This document shows positions 35,879 through 44,297 of a stretch of 64,000 nt of DNA, in pieces. Made by a program: the position numbers and the translations under genes. The DNA is taken from NCBI GenBank assembly GCA_016868475.1, contig VGGU01000005.1, positions 1 to 64,000 on the forward strand, read 5' to 3'. The notes beneath the pieces are model-generated. The model ran no database searches, was not told the origin of the DNA, and saw only the letters and a program-made list of their open reading frames with translations. This stretch comes from Bacteroidota bacterium (GTDB lineage Bacteria; Bacteroidota; Bacteroidia; Chitinophagales; Chitinophagaceae). Position 1 is the stretch's first letter. Every line of letters begins with the position of its first letter.

Positions 35879-37165
35879 ATGATGCAGTTTGCTGATATTT
35901 TTTCATTGGCATTTAGAACCATTCGGGGTAATAAACTTCGAACAGGCCTTACGGTGTGCATCATTGCTTTTGGAATAATGGCCTTGATTGGAATTATCAC
36001 CGCCATCGAAGCCATGAATCAAAAATTGACGGAAAGCTTCTCTACTATGGGGGCCAATGGTTTTACTATTCGTTACAAACAACGTAATATTCGATTTGGA
36101 CAGGGTGGAGGCAACAACTCCGAGGTAAAGCTTTCCCAAAAAGGACAACGTAAGGAACGCAGTTCCAACCTCGATAAAAAAATTACTATTAAGCAAGCGG
36201 AATTGTTTGTAGACAGTTTTCAATTTCCTGCCACCATTGGAATTGGCATTAGCGGTGGAAAAAATAGTGTTATCTCTTACGAAACTCGAAAAACAAGCCC
36301 CAATATCTTTTTGCTCGGTGGGGATGAAAATTATTTGACGTTGAATGGTTTTGCCGTAGAGCTGGGGCGAAATTTCAATCGATTGGATATTCAGTCGGCC
36401 CGAAATGTGTGCGTATTAGGTTACGATGTGGCCAATAAATTATTCAAACAAAATATTCAGGGTGCTGTCAATAAAATAGTTCGTATTAACTCTATACCTT
36501 ATCGTGTACTTGGTGTGCTGGAGAGTAGAGGTTCTACATTTGGGTTTAGTCGAGATAATGTGGTGCTAACTAGTTACACAAACATGGAACGAAATTTTAA
36601 TTCCGGAGGGTCTTACAGCATAGCTATTCAAACAACAGCAATTGATCAAGTGCCTGCTGTAATGGGAGAAGCAGAAGGATTGTTCCGGTCCATACGCAGA
36701 TTGAGCACTACGGAGCAAAGTAACTTTGTATTGGATCGGGCAGATAGTATAGCAGAAAAAGCAATGAACAGTCTTGGATTTTTAACCATATCTGCAACAG
36801 TAATAGGACTGATTACCTTGATAGGAGCAGCAATTGGCTTAATGAATATTATGCTGGTCTCAGTTTCTGAGCGTACCCGGGAAGTAGGATTGATTAAAGC
36901 AATTGGTGGGAAACGTAAATCTGTAAGTCAGCAATTTTTATTAGAAGCCATTATTATTAGCATACTAGGCGCCTTTTTTGGCATTATTCTGGGTATTGCC
37001 GTTGGTAATCTTTTTTCCTTTGTGCTTAAAACAGGTTTTGTGCTTCCTTGGAACTGGGTTTTTTACGGGATTGCAATTTGCACCGGGGTGGGGCTAACCG
37101 CTGGTATCTATCCAGCCAGAAAGGCCGGAAAGCTAAACCCGATTGAAGCCTTGAGATACGAGTAG
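35879..37165 (+). CDS. ABC transporter permease, MacB/FtsX type (orphan)
   Basis: 428 residues. An N-terminal membrane segment (about 20-45, IAFGIMALIGIITAIEAM) precedes a large periplasmic MacB-type core (about 50-300), followed by three membrane segments forming the FtsX domain (about 305-330, 355-380, 390-415). The motif VSERTREVGLIKAIGG near residue 333 is the conserved coupling loop of this family. Such permeases export peptides or lipoproteins, or transmit mechanical signals, with a separate ATPase. No ATPase gene is in the window, so the partner is elsewhere. ATG 35879 and ATG 35882 are adjacent alternatives. Confidence 0.88.
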   Translation: MMQFADIFSLAFRTIRGNKLRTGLTVCIIAFGIMALIGIITAIEAMNQKLTESFSTMGANGFTIRYKQRNIRFGQGGGNNSEVKLSQKGQRKERSSNLDKKITIKQAELFVDSFQFPATIGIGISGGKNSVISYETRKTSPNIFLLGGDENYLTLNGFAVELGRNFNRLDIQSARNVCVLGYDVANKLFKQNIQGAVNKIVRINSIPYRVLGVLESRGSTFGFSRDNVVLTSYTNMERNFNSGGSYSIAIQTTAIDQVPAVMGEAEGLFRSIRRLSTTEQSNFVLDRADSIAEKAMNSLGFLTISATVIGLITLIGAAIGLMNIMLVSVSERTREVGLIKAIGGKRKSVSQQFLLEAIIISILGAFFGIILGIAVGNLFSFVLKTGFVLPWNWVFYGIAICTGVGLTAGIYPARKAGKLNPIEALRYE

Positions 37166-37335
37166 TTTCCCCACATTTTACCTACTTTTTCTGCCCTGCG
37201 TATCAGGCAGTTATGATTTTCTTCTTTAAAGATTTATTACTCATAAAAAAATCCTTAACTTGACCCCCCTTCTGATAGAAAGGGTAATAAAAAATTTTAT
37301 TTAAACACCTATAACTCAACAAAAAAACAACGACA

Positions 37336-38196
37336 ATGGCAGAGACTAAACCAACTGCAACAGCCGCTTCAAAGGCAAGTTCCGTTCAGGCAAAACATGA
37401 CAATAATATTATTTCATGGCTTGCACCATTAGTTTGTACACTAGCTGGTTATGCAATATGGCGCTTTATGATGGGGAGCGCAAGTGGGTTTGCTGAACCC
37501 GATTCAAGTGGTGGATTTTGGCCATCACACAGAGGACCAAAAGATGCATTTCATCGTATCTACGAAGGAGGTATCATTGTTCCTTTATTGATTGGTATGT
37601 TTTTGATGGTGGTCGTTTTCTCTATTGAGCGTTATCTGACCATTCGTCGTGCATTAGGAAATGGAGCTATTGCTGAGTTTATCCGCAAAGTGCAATTTCA
37701 TTTGGCAAGCCGTAATGTAGATGCTGCAATCGCTGAATGCGATAAGCAACATGGTTCAGTAGGTAATGTAATGAAGGCTGGTCTTCGTCGTTACAAGGAT
37801 ATGATTGCTGAAGGCAATATGTCTATTGATCAAAAAGTAATGGCTATTCAAAAAGAAGTGGAAGAAGCAACAGCATTGGAATTACCTATGATGCAAAAGA
37901 ACCTGGTGTTCCTATCTACAATTACATCTGTAGGTACCTTGATTGCCCTTTTGGGAACTGTATTAGGTATGATCCGTTCATTTGCTGCCCTAGGTGAAGA
38001 AGGGGGCGGAGGCGCTGCAGCTGATTTGGCTGTGGGTATCTCTGAGGCCCTTTATAACACCGCATTGGGTATTGGTACCTCTGCTATTGCATTGATTCTT
38101 TACAACGTATTTACTACTAAGATTGACTCAATCACGCACGGTATAGATGAATCTGGTTTCACCTTGACACAAAGTTTTGCTTCTTTGTATAAATAA
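37336..38196 (+). CDS. exbB: MotA/TolQ/ExbB proton channel family protein
   Basis: 286 residues. ExbB forms the proton channel that powers TonB or Tol-type transport across the periplasm. A first membrane segment is near 30-48, the second about 85-105 (GGIIVPLLIGMFLMVVVFSIE), and the ExbB/TolQ signature spans about 195-270 (LVFLSTITSVGTLIALLGTV, then AVGISEALYNTALGI). The Ala-rich N-terminal tail is predicted in the periplasm or cytoplasm. It opens an operon with two exbD genes and tonB. The 170 bases upstream hold no clear -7 match. Confidence 0.94.
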   Translation: MAETKPTATAASKASSVQAKHDNNIISWLAPLVCTLAGYAIWRFMMGSASGFAEPDSSGGFWPSHRGPKDAFHRIYEGGIIVPLLIGMFLMVVVFSIERYLTIRRALGNGAIAEFIRKVQFHLASRNVDAAIAECDKQHGSVGNVMKAGLRRYKDMIAEGNMSIDQKVMAIQKEVEEATALELPMMQKNLVFLSTITSVGTLIALLGTVLGMIRSFAALGEEGGGGAAADLAVGISEALYNTALGIGTSAIALILYNVFTTKIDSITHGIDESGFTLTQSFASLYK

Positions 38197-38251
38197 GCAT
38201 TACTGTAATTACATGTGTGCAACTGTTTCTTCACGAAAAAACTAATTCATC

Positions 38252-38905
38252 ATGCCCAGTGCCAAGATACCCCGGAGAAGTACGGATACCGATATGACCC
38301 CATTTGTGGACATCGCGTTTCTGATCCTTTCCTTTTTCATCATGGCCACCAAATTCAAGCCACCAGAGCCTGTAGAAATTACTACTCCCGGTTCGGTGCT
38401 TTCTCAGAAACTTCCTGAGAATAATGCTGTGATGATCATTATAGACTCTGCTAACAAAGTTTACTTTTCCGTAATGTCTGATCGCGACCCTTCCAAGTAC
38501 GATGCAATTATCCAAGGGATAAACTCCAGTCAAAACCTGGGATTGAGCCCTGCTGAAATGGCTAATTTCAGAAAGACATTTGTGGTTGGAGTAGACTTTG
38601 CTAACCTCAAACAACTACTCGCTACTGATTTTCACGATCAGCAAAAGATCAAGCAGCCTGGAATACCTGTTGCAGATACCTTAAACAACCAGCTTGTCTG
38701 GTGGATTAAGGAAGCTAAAACAGCTTTTGCCGGCGAAAAGCTGAATTATCTTATTAAAGGGGATGGACTTTCCAAGTATCCCACTTTTGCTGCAGTGGTG
38801 TATGCCCTGAAAAGGAATGAGGAGTTCAAGTACAATCTGGTTACTTCTCTCGACGATATTCCCCCCGGAACAGAACTGTATAAAGAGGAGCAAAACAAGA
38901 AATAA
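38252..38905 (+). CDS. exbD: ExbD/TolR family protein, first copy
   Basis: 217 residues, longer than enterobacterial ExbD (about 140). A single membrane segment about residues 15-35 holds the proton-carrying Asp in DMTPFVDIAFLILSFFIM. The periplasmic domain is extended and includes an inserted stretch around residues 95-150. It stabilises ExbB and TonB and conducts protons with ExbB. Located 55 bases after exbB and 26 before the second copy. The two copies are only distantly similar, so they probably have distinct places in the complex. Confidence 0.9.
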   Translation: MPSAKIPRRSTDTDMTPFVDIAFLILSFFIMATKFKPPEPVEITTPGSVLSQKLPENNAVMIIIDSANKVYFSVMSDRDPSKYDAIIQGINSSQNLGLSPAEMANFRKTFVVGVDFANLKQLLATDFHDQQKIKQPGIPVADTLNNQLVWWIKEAKTAFAGEKLNYLIKGDGLSKYPTFAAVVYALKRNEEFKYNLVTSLDDIPPGTELYKEEQNKK

Positions 38906-38931
38906 ATTATAACCACTAACTACACTTAATT

Positions 38932-39558
38932 ATGGCAAGTATAGATACCGGTGCGGAACAAGGTGGCAAAAAAGGTCCAGGGGTCAAGAAAGCTAAAAAA
39001 CTTTCTACCCGTGTGGATATGACTCCCATGGTGGACCTTGGCTTTTTGTTGATCACCTTCTTCGTTTTCACCGCAACGATGAGCTCGCCCACAACCTTAG
39101 ACTTGAACATGCCTAAGGATATTAAAAAGCAGGAAGATCAAACGGAGGTAAAAGAATCCTCTGTGTTGACCGTAATGCTGGGGAAGGCCGATCAGGTATA
39201 TTATTACGAAGGAAAACTGGTAGTAGATGCCACAGGTAATAATTTTAAGCAAACCACGTTTAAAGGAATAAGAGACATCATTGTCAATAAAAAGAAAGAA
39301 GTGATGGATCGTTATTACCAGCGTCCGGACCGTGAATGCGAGGCTAAGGCCACCGCAGCCGGGAAACCAGTGAGCAATTGCGCGGACAAGGATTTTGTGG
39401 TCATTATTAAACCTAGCAATGATGCCACCTATCGAAATACAGTAGACATATTGGATGAGATGACAATTAATCAGGTTCGTACCTATGCAATGGTAAAAAT
39501 TGCGGATGTAGAATACGAATTGATTAAGAAAACGGAAGAATCCAACGGCATCAAATAG
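38932..39558 (+). CDS. exbD: ExbD/TolR family protein, second copy
   Basis: 208 residues. The single membrane segment with the conserved Asp is near residues 30-50 (RVDMTPMVDLGFLLITFFVF). The N-terminal ~25 residues are Lys/Gly-rich and the periplasmic domain carries three cysteines close together (CEAKATAAGKPVSNCADK near 142-158) that could form a disulfide. Works with ExbB to energise TonB. Twenty bases before tonB. A two-ExbD layout is common in Bacteroidota. Confidence 0.9.
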   Translation: MASIDTGAEQGGKKGPGVKKAKKLSTRVDMTPMVDLGFLLITFFVFTATMSSPTTLDLNMPKDIKKQEDQTEVKESSVLTVMLGKADQVYYYEGKLVVDATGNNFKQTTFKGIRDIIVNKKKEVMDRYYQRPDRECEAKATAAGKPVSNCADKDFVVIIKPSNDATYRNTVDILDEMTINQVRTYAMVKIADVEYELIKKTEESNGIK

Positions 39559-39578
39559 TAAACGACAAAACAGCGAGC

Positions 39579-40400
39579 ATGGAAGTCAACAAAATACTAT
39601 CGGCAGATCTGTTGGACATCATATTCGAAGGAAGAAATAAAGAATATGGAGCCTACTATCTGCGTAAAACTTACAATCAACGAATCAAGCGTGCCTTGAT
39701 TATTACTGCGTCAATTGCCGGAATGATCCTTTTGATTTCTTTCCTGAATCAAACACTGAGCAATAGGAACGACGCCAAAGTAAAGATCAATGAGATGACT
39801 TTACAGGATGTAAAGCAGGAGGAAAAAGAACCTCCGCCACCACCTCCGCCACCACCTCCAAAGCAGGAGCCGCCCAAAGTGGAAATGAAGCAGTTTACTC
39901 CTCCTGTAATTAAAAAGGATGAGGAAGTGGAGAAACCCCCACCACCACAAGAAGAATTAAAAGAGGCAAAGATCGATGTGGTTAACGTAGAGGGTATCAA
40001 AGACGAAGGATTATCTGCTCCGGTAGACATTGATCAAGGACGTCAAATAGTAGAAGAAAAAATTGACGATAACAAGATTTTTGATAAGGTAGAGATTGAA
40101 GCAAGCTTTCCTGGAGGCGACAGCAAATGGCGTCAGTATCTTGAACGCAATGCCAACGGACAAGTTGCTACCGATCATAATGCTCCTGAGGGCTCTTATA
40201 CCGTAGTTGTACAGTTTGTGGTGGATAAAGAGGGAAATATCTCTGACGTTCGCACACTTACTAATCATGGCTATGGCATGGAGGAAGAAGCCCTGCGTGT
40301 AATACGTAAAGGACCAAAATGGAATCCTGCCGTACAAAACGGACGCCAGGTAAAAGCGTATCGCAAACAACCTATTACGTTCCGTGTTGAGTCTGATTAA
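39579..40400 (+). CDS. tonB: TonB energy transducer protein
   Basis: 273 residues. TonB spans the periplasm and pulls on outer-membrane receptors. The cytoplasmic N-terminus has the Bacteroidota motif NKEYGAYYLRKTYNQR near residue 22, one membrane segment follows (about 40-60), then a proline-rich spacer (about 85-130, including a run of nine or ten Pro) and the C-terminal TonB domain with SYTVVVQFVVDKEGNISDV near 203 and GMEEEALRVIRKGPKWNPA near 228. The last residues (KQPITFRVESD) are typical of the family end. A strong terminator follows at 40423-40452. Confidence 0.95.
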   Translation: MEVNKILSADLLDIIFEGRNKEYGAYYLRKTYNQRIKRALIITASIAGMILLISFLNQTLSNRNDAKVKINEMTLQDVKQEEKEPPPPPPPPPPKQEPPKVEMKQFTPPVIKKDEEVEKPPPPQEELKEAKIDVVNVEGIKDEGLSAPVDIDQGRQIVEEKIDDNKIFDKVEIEASFPGGDSKWRQYLERNANGQVATDHNAPEGSYTVVVQFVVDKEGNISDVRTLTNHGYGMEEEALRVIRKGPKWNPAVQNGRQVKAYRKQPITFRVESD

Positions 40401-40422
40401 AATAATAATGATTTATTTCAGT

Positions 40423-40452
40423 TGTCCCCTCCTGGTGAGGGGACATTTTTTT
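40423..40452 (+). terminator. intrinsic terminator after tonB
   Basis: A perfect 9-base-pair stem (40423-40431 with 40437-40445, five-base loop) is followed by seven T. It closes exbB-exbD-exbD-tonB 23 bases after the tonB stop and just upstream of the mnmE promoter. Confidence 0.9.
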
Positions 40453-40473
40453 ATACCCCCAATCCCTTTGTGT

Positions 40474-40481
40474 TAATTTTG
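40474..40481 (+). promoter_or_regulatory. -7 promoter element of mnmE
   Basis: TAATTTTG matches TAnnTTTG fully, with four bases to the mnmE ATG at 40486, so the predicted transcript start falls on or next to the start codon. It lies after the tonB terminator. No -33 TTG at the usual distance. Confidence 0.55.
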
Positions 40482-40485
40482 TGAC

Positions 40486-41868
40486 ATGCATCAATTGTCG
40501 GGTTGGGATGATACTATTGTAGCCTTAGCTACTCCTCCGGGTGTGGGAGCTATTGGCGTAATACGGGTAAGTGGTAAACAAGCGCTATGCATGGTTGATC
40601 AGTTGTTCCCCGCCAAAGACTTGACAACACTGCCCACCCATACCGCACATGTTGGATTTTTACAAAAGGATAAAAAAGTATTGGACGAAGTTGTTTTAAC
40701 GCTATTCAAGTCTCCACGCTCTTACACCGGAGAGGACGTAGTTGAAATAAGTTGTCATGGTTCGCCCTTTGTACAACGTGAGGTAATTGATGCTATAGTT
40801 CAATTAGGAGCTCGGTTAGCTCGCCCAGGTGAATTTACACAACGTGCTTTTTTGCAGGGGAAACTTGATTTAACACAAGCTGAAGCGGTTGCCGATCTTA
40901 TTGCTTCCGGCACCGAAGCTGCACAACGTGCTGCGTTACAGGGTTTACGAGGTGGTTTTTCAGCTGAGTTGAAACAATTACGCGAGCAGCTTATTCAATT
41001 TTCATCCTTGTTGGAATTAGAGCTTGATTTTTCTCAGGAGGATGTAACGTTTGCAGATCGTACGCAATTAAACGAATTGTTGAATCGTCTAGCGGCTACC
41101 ACCCAAACCTTGCTGCAATCTTTTAAGTTGGGTAATGTAATTAAGAACGGCGTAGGTGTGGCCATAGTTGGTAAGCCCAATGCAGGAAAAAGTACACTGC
41201 TGAATAGCTTGCTGAATGAGAATAGAGCCATAGTCAGTGAAATTGCCGGCACAACGCGAGACACCATTGAGGAGGTATTGAATATCGAAGGCGTATTGTT
41301 TAGACTAATAGACACGGCCGGACTGCGCAGCACCACTAATGACCAGATTGAACAAGTTGGTATTGAAAGAAGCTATGAAAAAATGCGAACAGCCGATTTA
41401 GTGATTTATTTATTTGATGTAGCTGATCCAGTTGAAGAGGTTAAACAATGGGCTGAAGAGGCAAGTGCACAAGGCTTGCATTTTCTGCTGGTTGGAAATA
41501 AAATAGATTTAGCCCCTGCGCAATCATTGGATGAAAAATTTTCTCAACTGTCTGTGGCTCCGCTCCTCATTGCTGCTAAAAACAAAACAAATTTAGCCGC
41601 ATTAACATCAGCCATGTTAAAGGAAGTGTTGAGCGGACAGGTTTTGCATGAAAATATTATTGTTACCAACCAGCGTCATTACCAAGCATTACTTCAGGTA
41701 AATCTGGCGTTGGAGGATACGCAAAAAGGAATCAAGGAAGGATTGGCCAGTGATTTAGTGGCCTTGGAAATAAGAAGGTGTTTGCAATATCTCGGAGAAA
41801 TTACCGGTGAGATCACCAATGAAGAGCAGCTAGATTATATTTTTAGTAAGTTTTGTATCGGGAAGTGA
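40486..41868 (+). CDS. mnmE: tRNA uridine-5-carboxymethylaminomethyl modification GTPase
   Basis: 460 residues. MnmE with MnmG modifies the wobble uridine of several tRNAs. The folate-binding N-terminal domain starts DTIVALATPPGVGAIGVIRV. The G domain has the P-loop VGKPNAGKSTLLNS near residue 225, the switch region GTTRDTIEEVL near 254 and DTAGLRST near 276. The C-terminal catalytic Cys is in the conserved end FCIGK. ATG 40486 is used; the -7 element lies just four bases upstream. Last gene before the AT-rich cassette. Confidence 0.97.
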   Translation: MHQLSGWDDTIVALATPPGVGAIGVIRVSGKQALCMVDQLFPAKDLTTLPTHTAHVGFLQKDKKVLDEVVLTLFKSPRSYTGEDVVEISCHGSPFVQREVIDAIVQLGARLARPGEFTQRAFLQGKLDLTQAEAVADLIASGTEAAQRAALQGLRGGFSAELKQLREQLIQFSSLLELELDFSQEDVTFADRTQLNELLNRLAATTQTLLQSFKLGNVIKNGVGVAIVGKPNAGKSTLLNSLLNENRAIVSEIAGTTRDTIEEVLNIEGVLFRLIDTAGLRSTTNDQIEQVGIERSYEKMRTADLVIYLFDVADPVEEVKQWAEEASAQGLHFLLVGNKIDLAPAQSLDEKFSQLSVAPLLIAAKNKTNLAALTSAMLKEVLSGQVLHENIIVTNQRHYQALLQVNLALEDTQKGIKEGLASDLVALEIRRCLQYLGEITGEITNEEQLDYIFSKFCIGK

Positions 41869-42314
41869 AGTTGTCAGAAACTTGTTTACTATAGCTTAGT
41901 TTTCAATAGGTTAGACATAAAATCTTCAGTTTACTTGTTCTCCCAACAATGCCATCGTTAGCTGCCCAATCTTTCTTGAATGTCGAATTTTTGCTTTATA
42001 ATTGTTTACGTCTAAATGATGAAACGCAGTCAAGCTATTAGCTCTAAAACACCTTCTTTGGAGCTAGAAGGAATTGCTGATTTGGGCTAAATTACATGAT
42101 GGTGCCTAAATTTGAGTTGAAGATTGAAGCAACAAGTTTAATAAAGTCGACCACACGAAATGAAAACTAACAATCCGTCACAAATCTTTGATAGTTCATA
42201 AACAAAATTTGTATTATCGACAATAATAAATAGAAGACTTGACTTCATTAAAAAACGGGGCGAAACCGAAAAGCCAGAAGAGTAGGGCAAACTTAAAATT
42301 TAAAAACATTAAAA
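41869..42314. other. 446-base AT-rich intergenic region with a possible promoter
   Basis: No gene is seen on either strand. A full TAnnTTTG match (TAAATTTG, 42107-42114, plus strand) with TTTG at 42081-42084 22 bases upstream is a possible promoter for the TM2 operon, giving a leader of about 200 bases. A wobble-containing inverted repeat (42040-42048 with 42057-42065, loop 8) has no T-run. Hand-counted base composition is AT-rich like the genes that follow. Confidence 0.5.
42081..42114 (+). promoter_or_regulatory. candidate promoter of the four-gene membrane cassette
   Basis: TTTG at 42081-42084 and TAAATTTG at 42107-42114, spacing 22 bases, resemble -33 and -7 elements. The distance to the TM2 start codon is about 200 bases, longer than for other genes here, so the call is tentative. 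Confidence 0.35.
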
Positions 42315-42653
42315 ATGGATGCACATAAAGTCGACATGTTTTTAATGGCAAACAGCAAATTCTTTGAGAGTCATCAAATGAACATGATTAGAGAAAGATT
42401 AGTTAACCTAGATGATTCAAAATGGGCAATGCTATCAATAATTCAGTTCAAAGACCCAACAACCAGTCTTATTGTTTCAATCTTGGCGGGAAGCTTAGGT
42501 ATAGACAGGTTTATGATTGGGGACACCGGTTTAGGTGTTGGCAAACTTCTTACTTGTGGCGGTTTAGGAATTTGGGCAATTGTTGATTGGTTTCAAATTC
42601 AAAAAGCAACAAGAGAAAAGAATATGCAAAAAATTCAGCAATTTTTATATTGA
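42315..42653 (+). CDS. TM2 domain protein
   Basis: 112 residues. After a charged N-terminal region (DAHKVDMFLMANSKFFE), the TM2 pattern appears at about residues 50-100: TSLIVSILAGSLGIDRFMIG then two hydrophobic helices with the DxF and DW turns (GIDRF, AIVDWFQ). TM2 proteins are small membrane proteins of unknown function, with a PGxxxHRF/GxDRF-like turn between helices. Its stop overlaps the next ATG by one base (TGATG). First gene of a coupled four-gene set. Confidence 0.85.
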   Translation: MDAHKVDMFLMANSKFFESHQMNMIRERLVNLDDSKWAMLSIIQFKDPTTSLIVSILAGSLGIDRFMIGDTGLGVGKLLTCGGLGIWAIVDWFQIQKATREKNMQKIQQFLY

Positions 42654-43069
42654 TGCTACTTGACAGGAACAAGCTGTATTCAATACTGCTAATAGCATGT
42701 TTAGCAGGGTATATTTGGCTATATTATAGCATTACATCAAATGTAACTGAAAATAATTCAGTAGAAGTATGCTTGATAAAGCACACCATAAACATACCCT
42801 GCCCCTCCTGTGGTTCAACACGTTCTATAATTTCATTGACTAAAGGTAATTTTTGGGAAGCCTTTGATTTAAACCCAATAGGATATATAATAGCAGTTAT
42901 TATGCTAATTGCTCCTGTTTGGGTTTTTGTAGACATACGATTGAGAAATAACTCACTATTCGTGTGTTACCAAAAAATTGAAAGCCGCCTAAAAAAACCG
43001 AAGTATGCAATCCCGCTGGCTTTTTTAGTAATTATGAATTGGATTTGGAACATCACTAAAGGATTATGA
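42653..43069 (+). CDS. DUF2752 family small membrane protein
   Basis: 138 residues. Three hydrophobic segments are visible (about 9-25, 75-95 and 120-135). The DUF2752 hallmark is clear: CPSCGSTRSIISLTKG near residue 46, followed by AFDLNPIGYII. CxxCGxTR may bind metal or form a redox pair, but no function is known for the family. The ATG overlaps the TM2 stop by one base; a longer frame from 42587 would overlap TM2 deeply and lacks family similarity. Overlaps the next gene by four bases. Confidence 0.85.
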   Translation: MLLDRNKLYSILLIACLAGYIWLYYSITSNVTENNSVEVCLIKHTINIPCPSCGSTRSIISLTKGNFWEAFDLNPIGYIIAVIMLIAPVWVFVDIRLRNNSLFVCYQKIESRLKKPKYAIPLAFLVIMNWIWNITKGL

Positions 43070-43500
43070 TAAATCTTAAACAATTTAGTTACGAACCGGG
43101 TGAACATGAAGCAGAGACGGCTTCAAATAGTTATTTGATGTCATTGATAGCTATTATAGTGGGGTTGCCGCTGCCAATAGTAAACTTAATAGCCACATTG
43201 ATATTTTATTATGGAAATAGAAAGTCCACTTACTTTGTCCGCTGGCATTGCACCCAAGCTTTACTTTCACAATTATCTATGCTACTCATTAATAGCTTTG
43301 GATTTTGGTGGACAATATCAATAATATTCACAGACGAGACAATCACAAGTAAATACATTGCCTACCTATTTGCGGCACTTTTCTTTAATCTGACTGAATT
43401 TATTGCAACCATTTATACAACAATTCAGACAAGAAAAGGAATTCATGTAGAATGGTGGTTTTTTGGTTCATTGACTAACTTAATTTGCAAACCGAATTGA
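43066..43500 (+). CDS. DUF4870-like (Tic20-like) membrane protein
   Basis: 144 residues with four predicted membrane segments (about 25-45, 60-80, 95-115, 122-140). The pattern ...ATLIFYYGNRKSTYFVRWHCTQALLSQL near residue 45-70 resembles the DUF4870/Tic20-like family, in which a conserved HxxQAL region follows the first helix. Function unknown. Overlaps the genes on both sides by four bases and one base, implying coupled translation. Confidence 0.65.
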   Translation: MINLKQFSYEPGEHEAETASNSYLMSLIAIIVGLPLPIVNLIATLIFYYGNRKSTYFVRWHCTQALLSQLSMLLINSFGFWWTISIIFTDETITSKYIAYLFAALFFNLTEFIATIYTTIQTRKGIHVEWWFFGSLTNLICKPN

Positions 43501-44297
43501 TGAAGAAATCTATCTCACAAGGTCTAATAACCATACTCCTTTTTCTTGGAACTTGGTATGCGCTAGCGCAAGTGGACTGGATGAATATTTTTAAAGTCCA
43601 ACAAGTCACAGACAAAACAGAGCAAAAACTAGGAGAACTTTTTTGGGAAGTTTTTAAAAATGCAGAAAGAGAAATAAAAAGCACACCTGTTGTGAATTCG
43701 ATTGATAGCATGGTAACACATTTCTGTAAAGCAAATTTGATTGATAGAAGTAAGTTAAAGATTCATGTTCTTGACAAAGAAGACATTAACGCATTTGCTT
43801 TGCCTAATGGACACCTAATTGTTTATAGTGGTTTAATTCTAAATGCTAGCAATCAAGAAGAATTAGCAGGTGTAATTTGCCATGAAATTGCACACATAGA
43901 ATTGAATCATGTAATGAAAAAATTAGTAAAGGAAATTGGACTTTCCGTTTTAATTTCTATGACAACTGGTAATAGTGGTGCCGAAGTGATCAAGGAAACT
44001 GCAAAAATGCTTTCTTCCACTGCATTTGACAGAAGTTTAGAAAAGGATGCGGATATCAAAGCCGTTGACTATTTGGTTAAAGCAAATCTAAATCCCAAAC
44101 CTTTTGCTGACTTCCTATATAAACTTTCAGACACTGAACATGAAGCAACAAAATATTTAACATGGATCAGCACTCATCCTGACTCAAAAGCTAGAGCAGA
44201 ATATATCATTGAATACAGCAAAGGTAAAGAGTCAGCATATAAGCCCATTTTAGCAAATGATACTTGGGAGAAGTTGAAAGCAGAATTGGAGAACTGA
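43500..44297 (+). CDS. M48-type membrane-anchored metalloprotease
   Basis: 265 residues. One N-terminal membrane segment (about 8-28) anchors a zinc protease domain. The zinc site HEIAH with the catalytic Glu is near residue 128 (GVICHEIAHIELNH) and the third ligand Glu is in RSLEKDADIKAVDY near 180, as in the M48 (Ste24/HtpX-like) family. ALPNGHLIVYSG near 98 and STHPDSKAR near 223 are also typical. M48 proteases degrade misfolded or oxidised membrane or periplasmic proteins. The ATG overlaps the previous stop by one base. It is the last gene of the cassette. Confidence 0.88.
   Translation: MKKSISQGLITILLFLGTWYALAQVDWMNIFKVQQVTDKTEQKLGELFWEVFKNAEREIKSTPVVNSIDSMVTHFCKANLIDRSKLKIHVLDKEDINAFALPNGHLIVYSGLILNASNQEELAGVICHEIAHIELNHVMKKLVKEIGLSVLISMTTGNSGAEVIKETAKMLSSTAFDRSLEKDADIKAVDYLVKANLNPKPFADFLYKLSDTEHEATKYLTWISTHPDSKARAEYIIEYSKGKESAYKPILANDTWEKLKAELEN

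Noticed and set aside
37260-37290. E. coli-like -35/-10 pair TTGACC and TAATAA upstream of exbB
   Set aside because: Bacteroidota sigma factors use -33 and -7 elements; this AT-rich match has a 19-base spacer and is likely chance.
38204-38213. Palindrome TGTAATTACA between exbB and exbD
   Set aside because: Only ten bases in AT-rich intergenic DNA, with no second copy and no promoter element nearby.
39831-39860. Proline-coding repeat in tonB as a tandem DNA repeat of interest
   Set aside because: It encodes the normal proline-rich spacer of TonB.
42040-42065. Inverted repeat downstream of mnmE as a terminator
   Set aside because: It includes a wobble pair, lies 172 bases past the stop and has no T-run.
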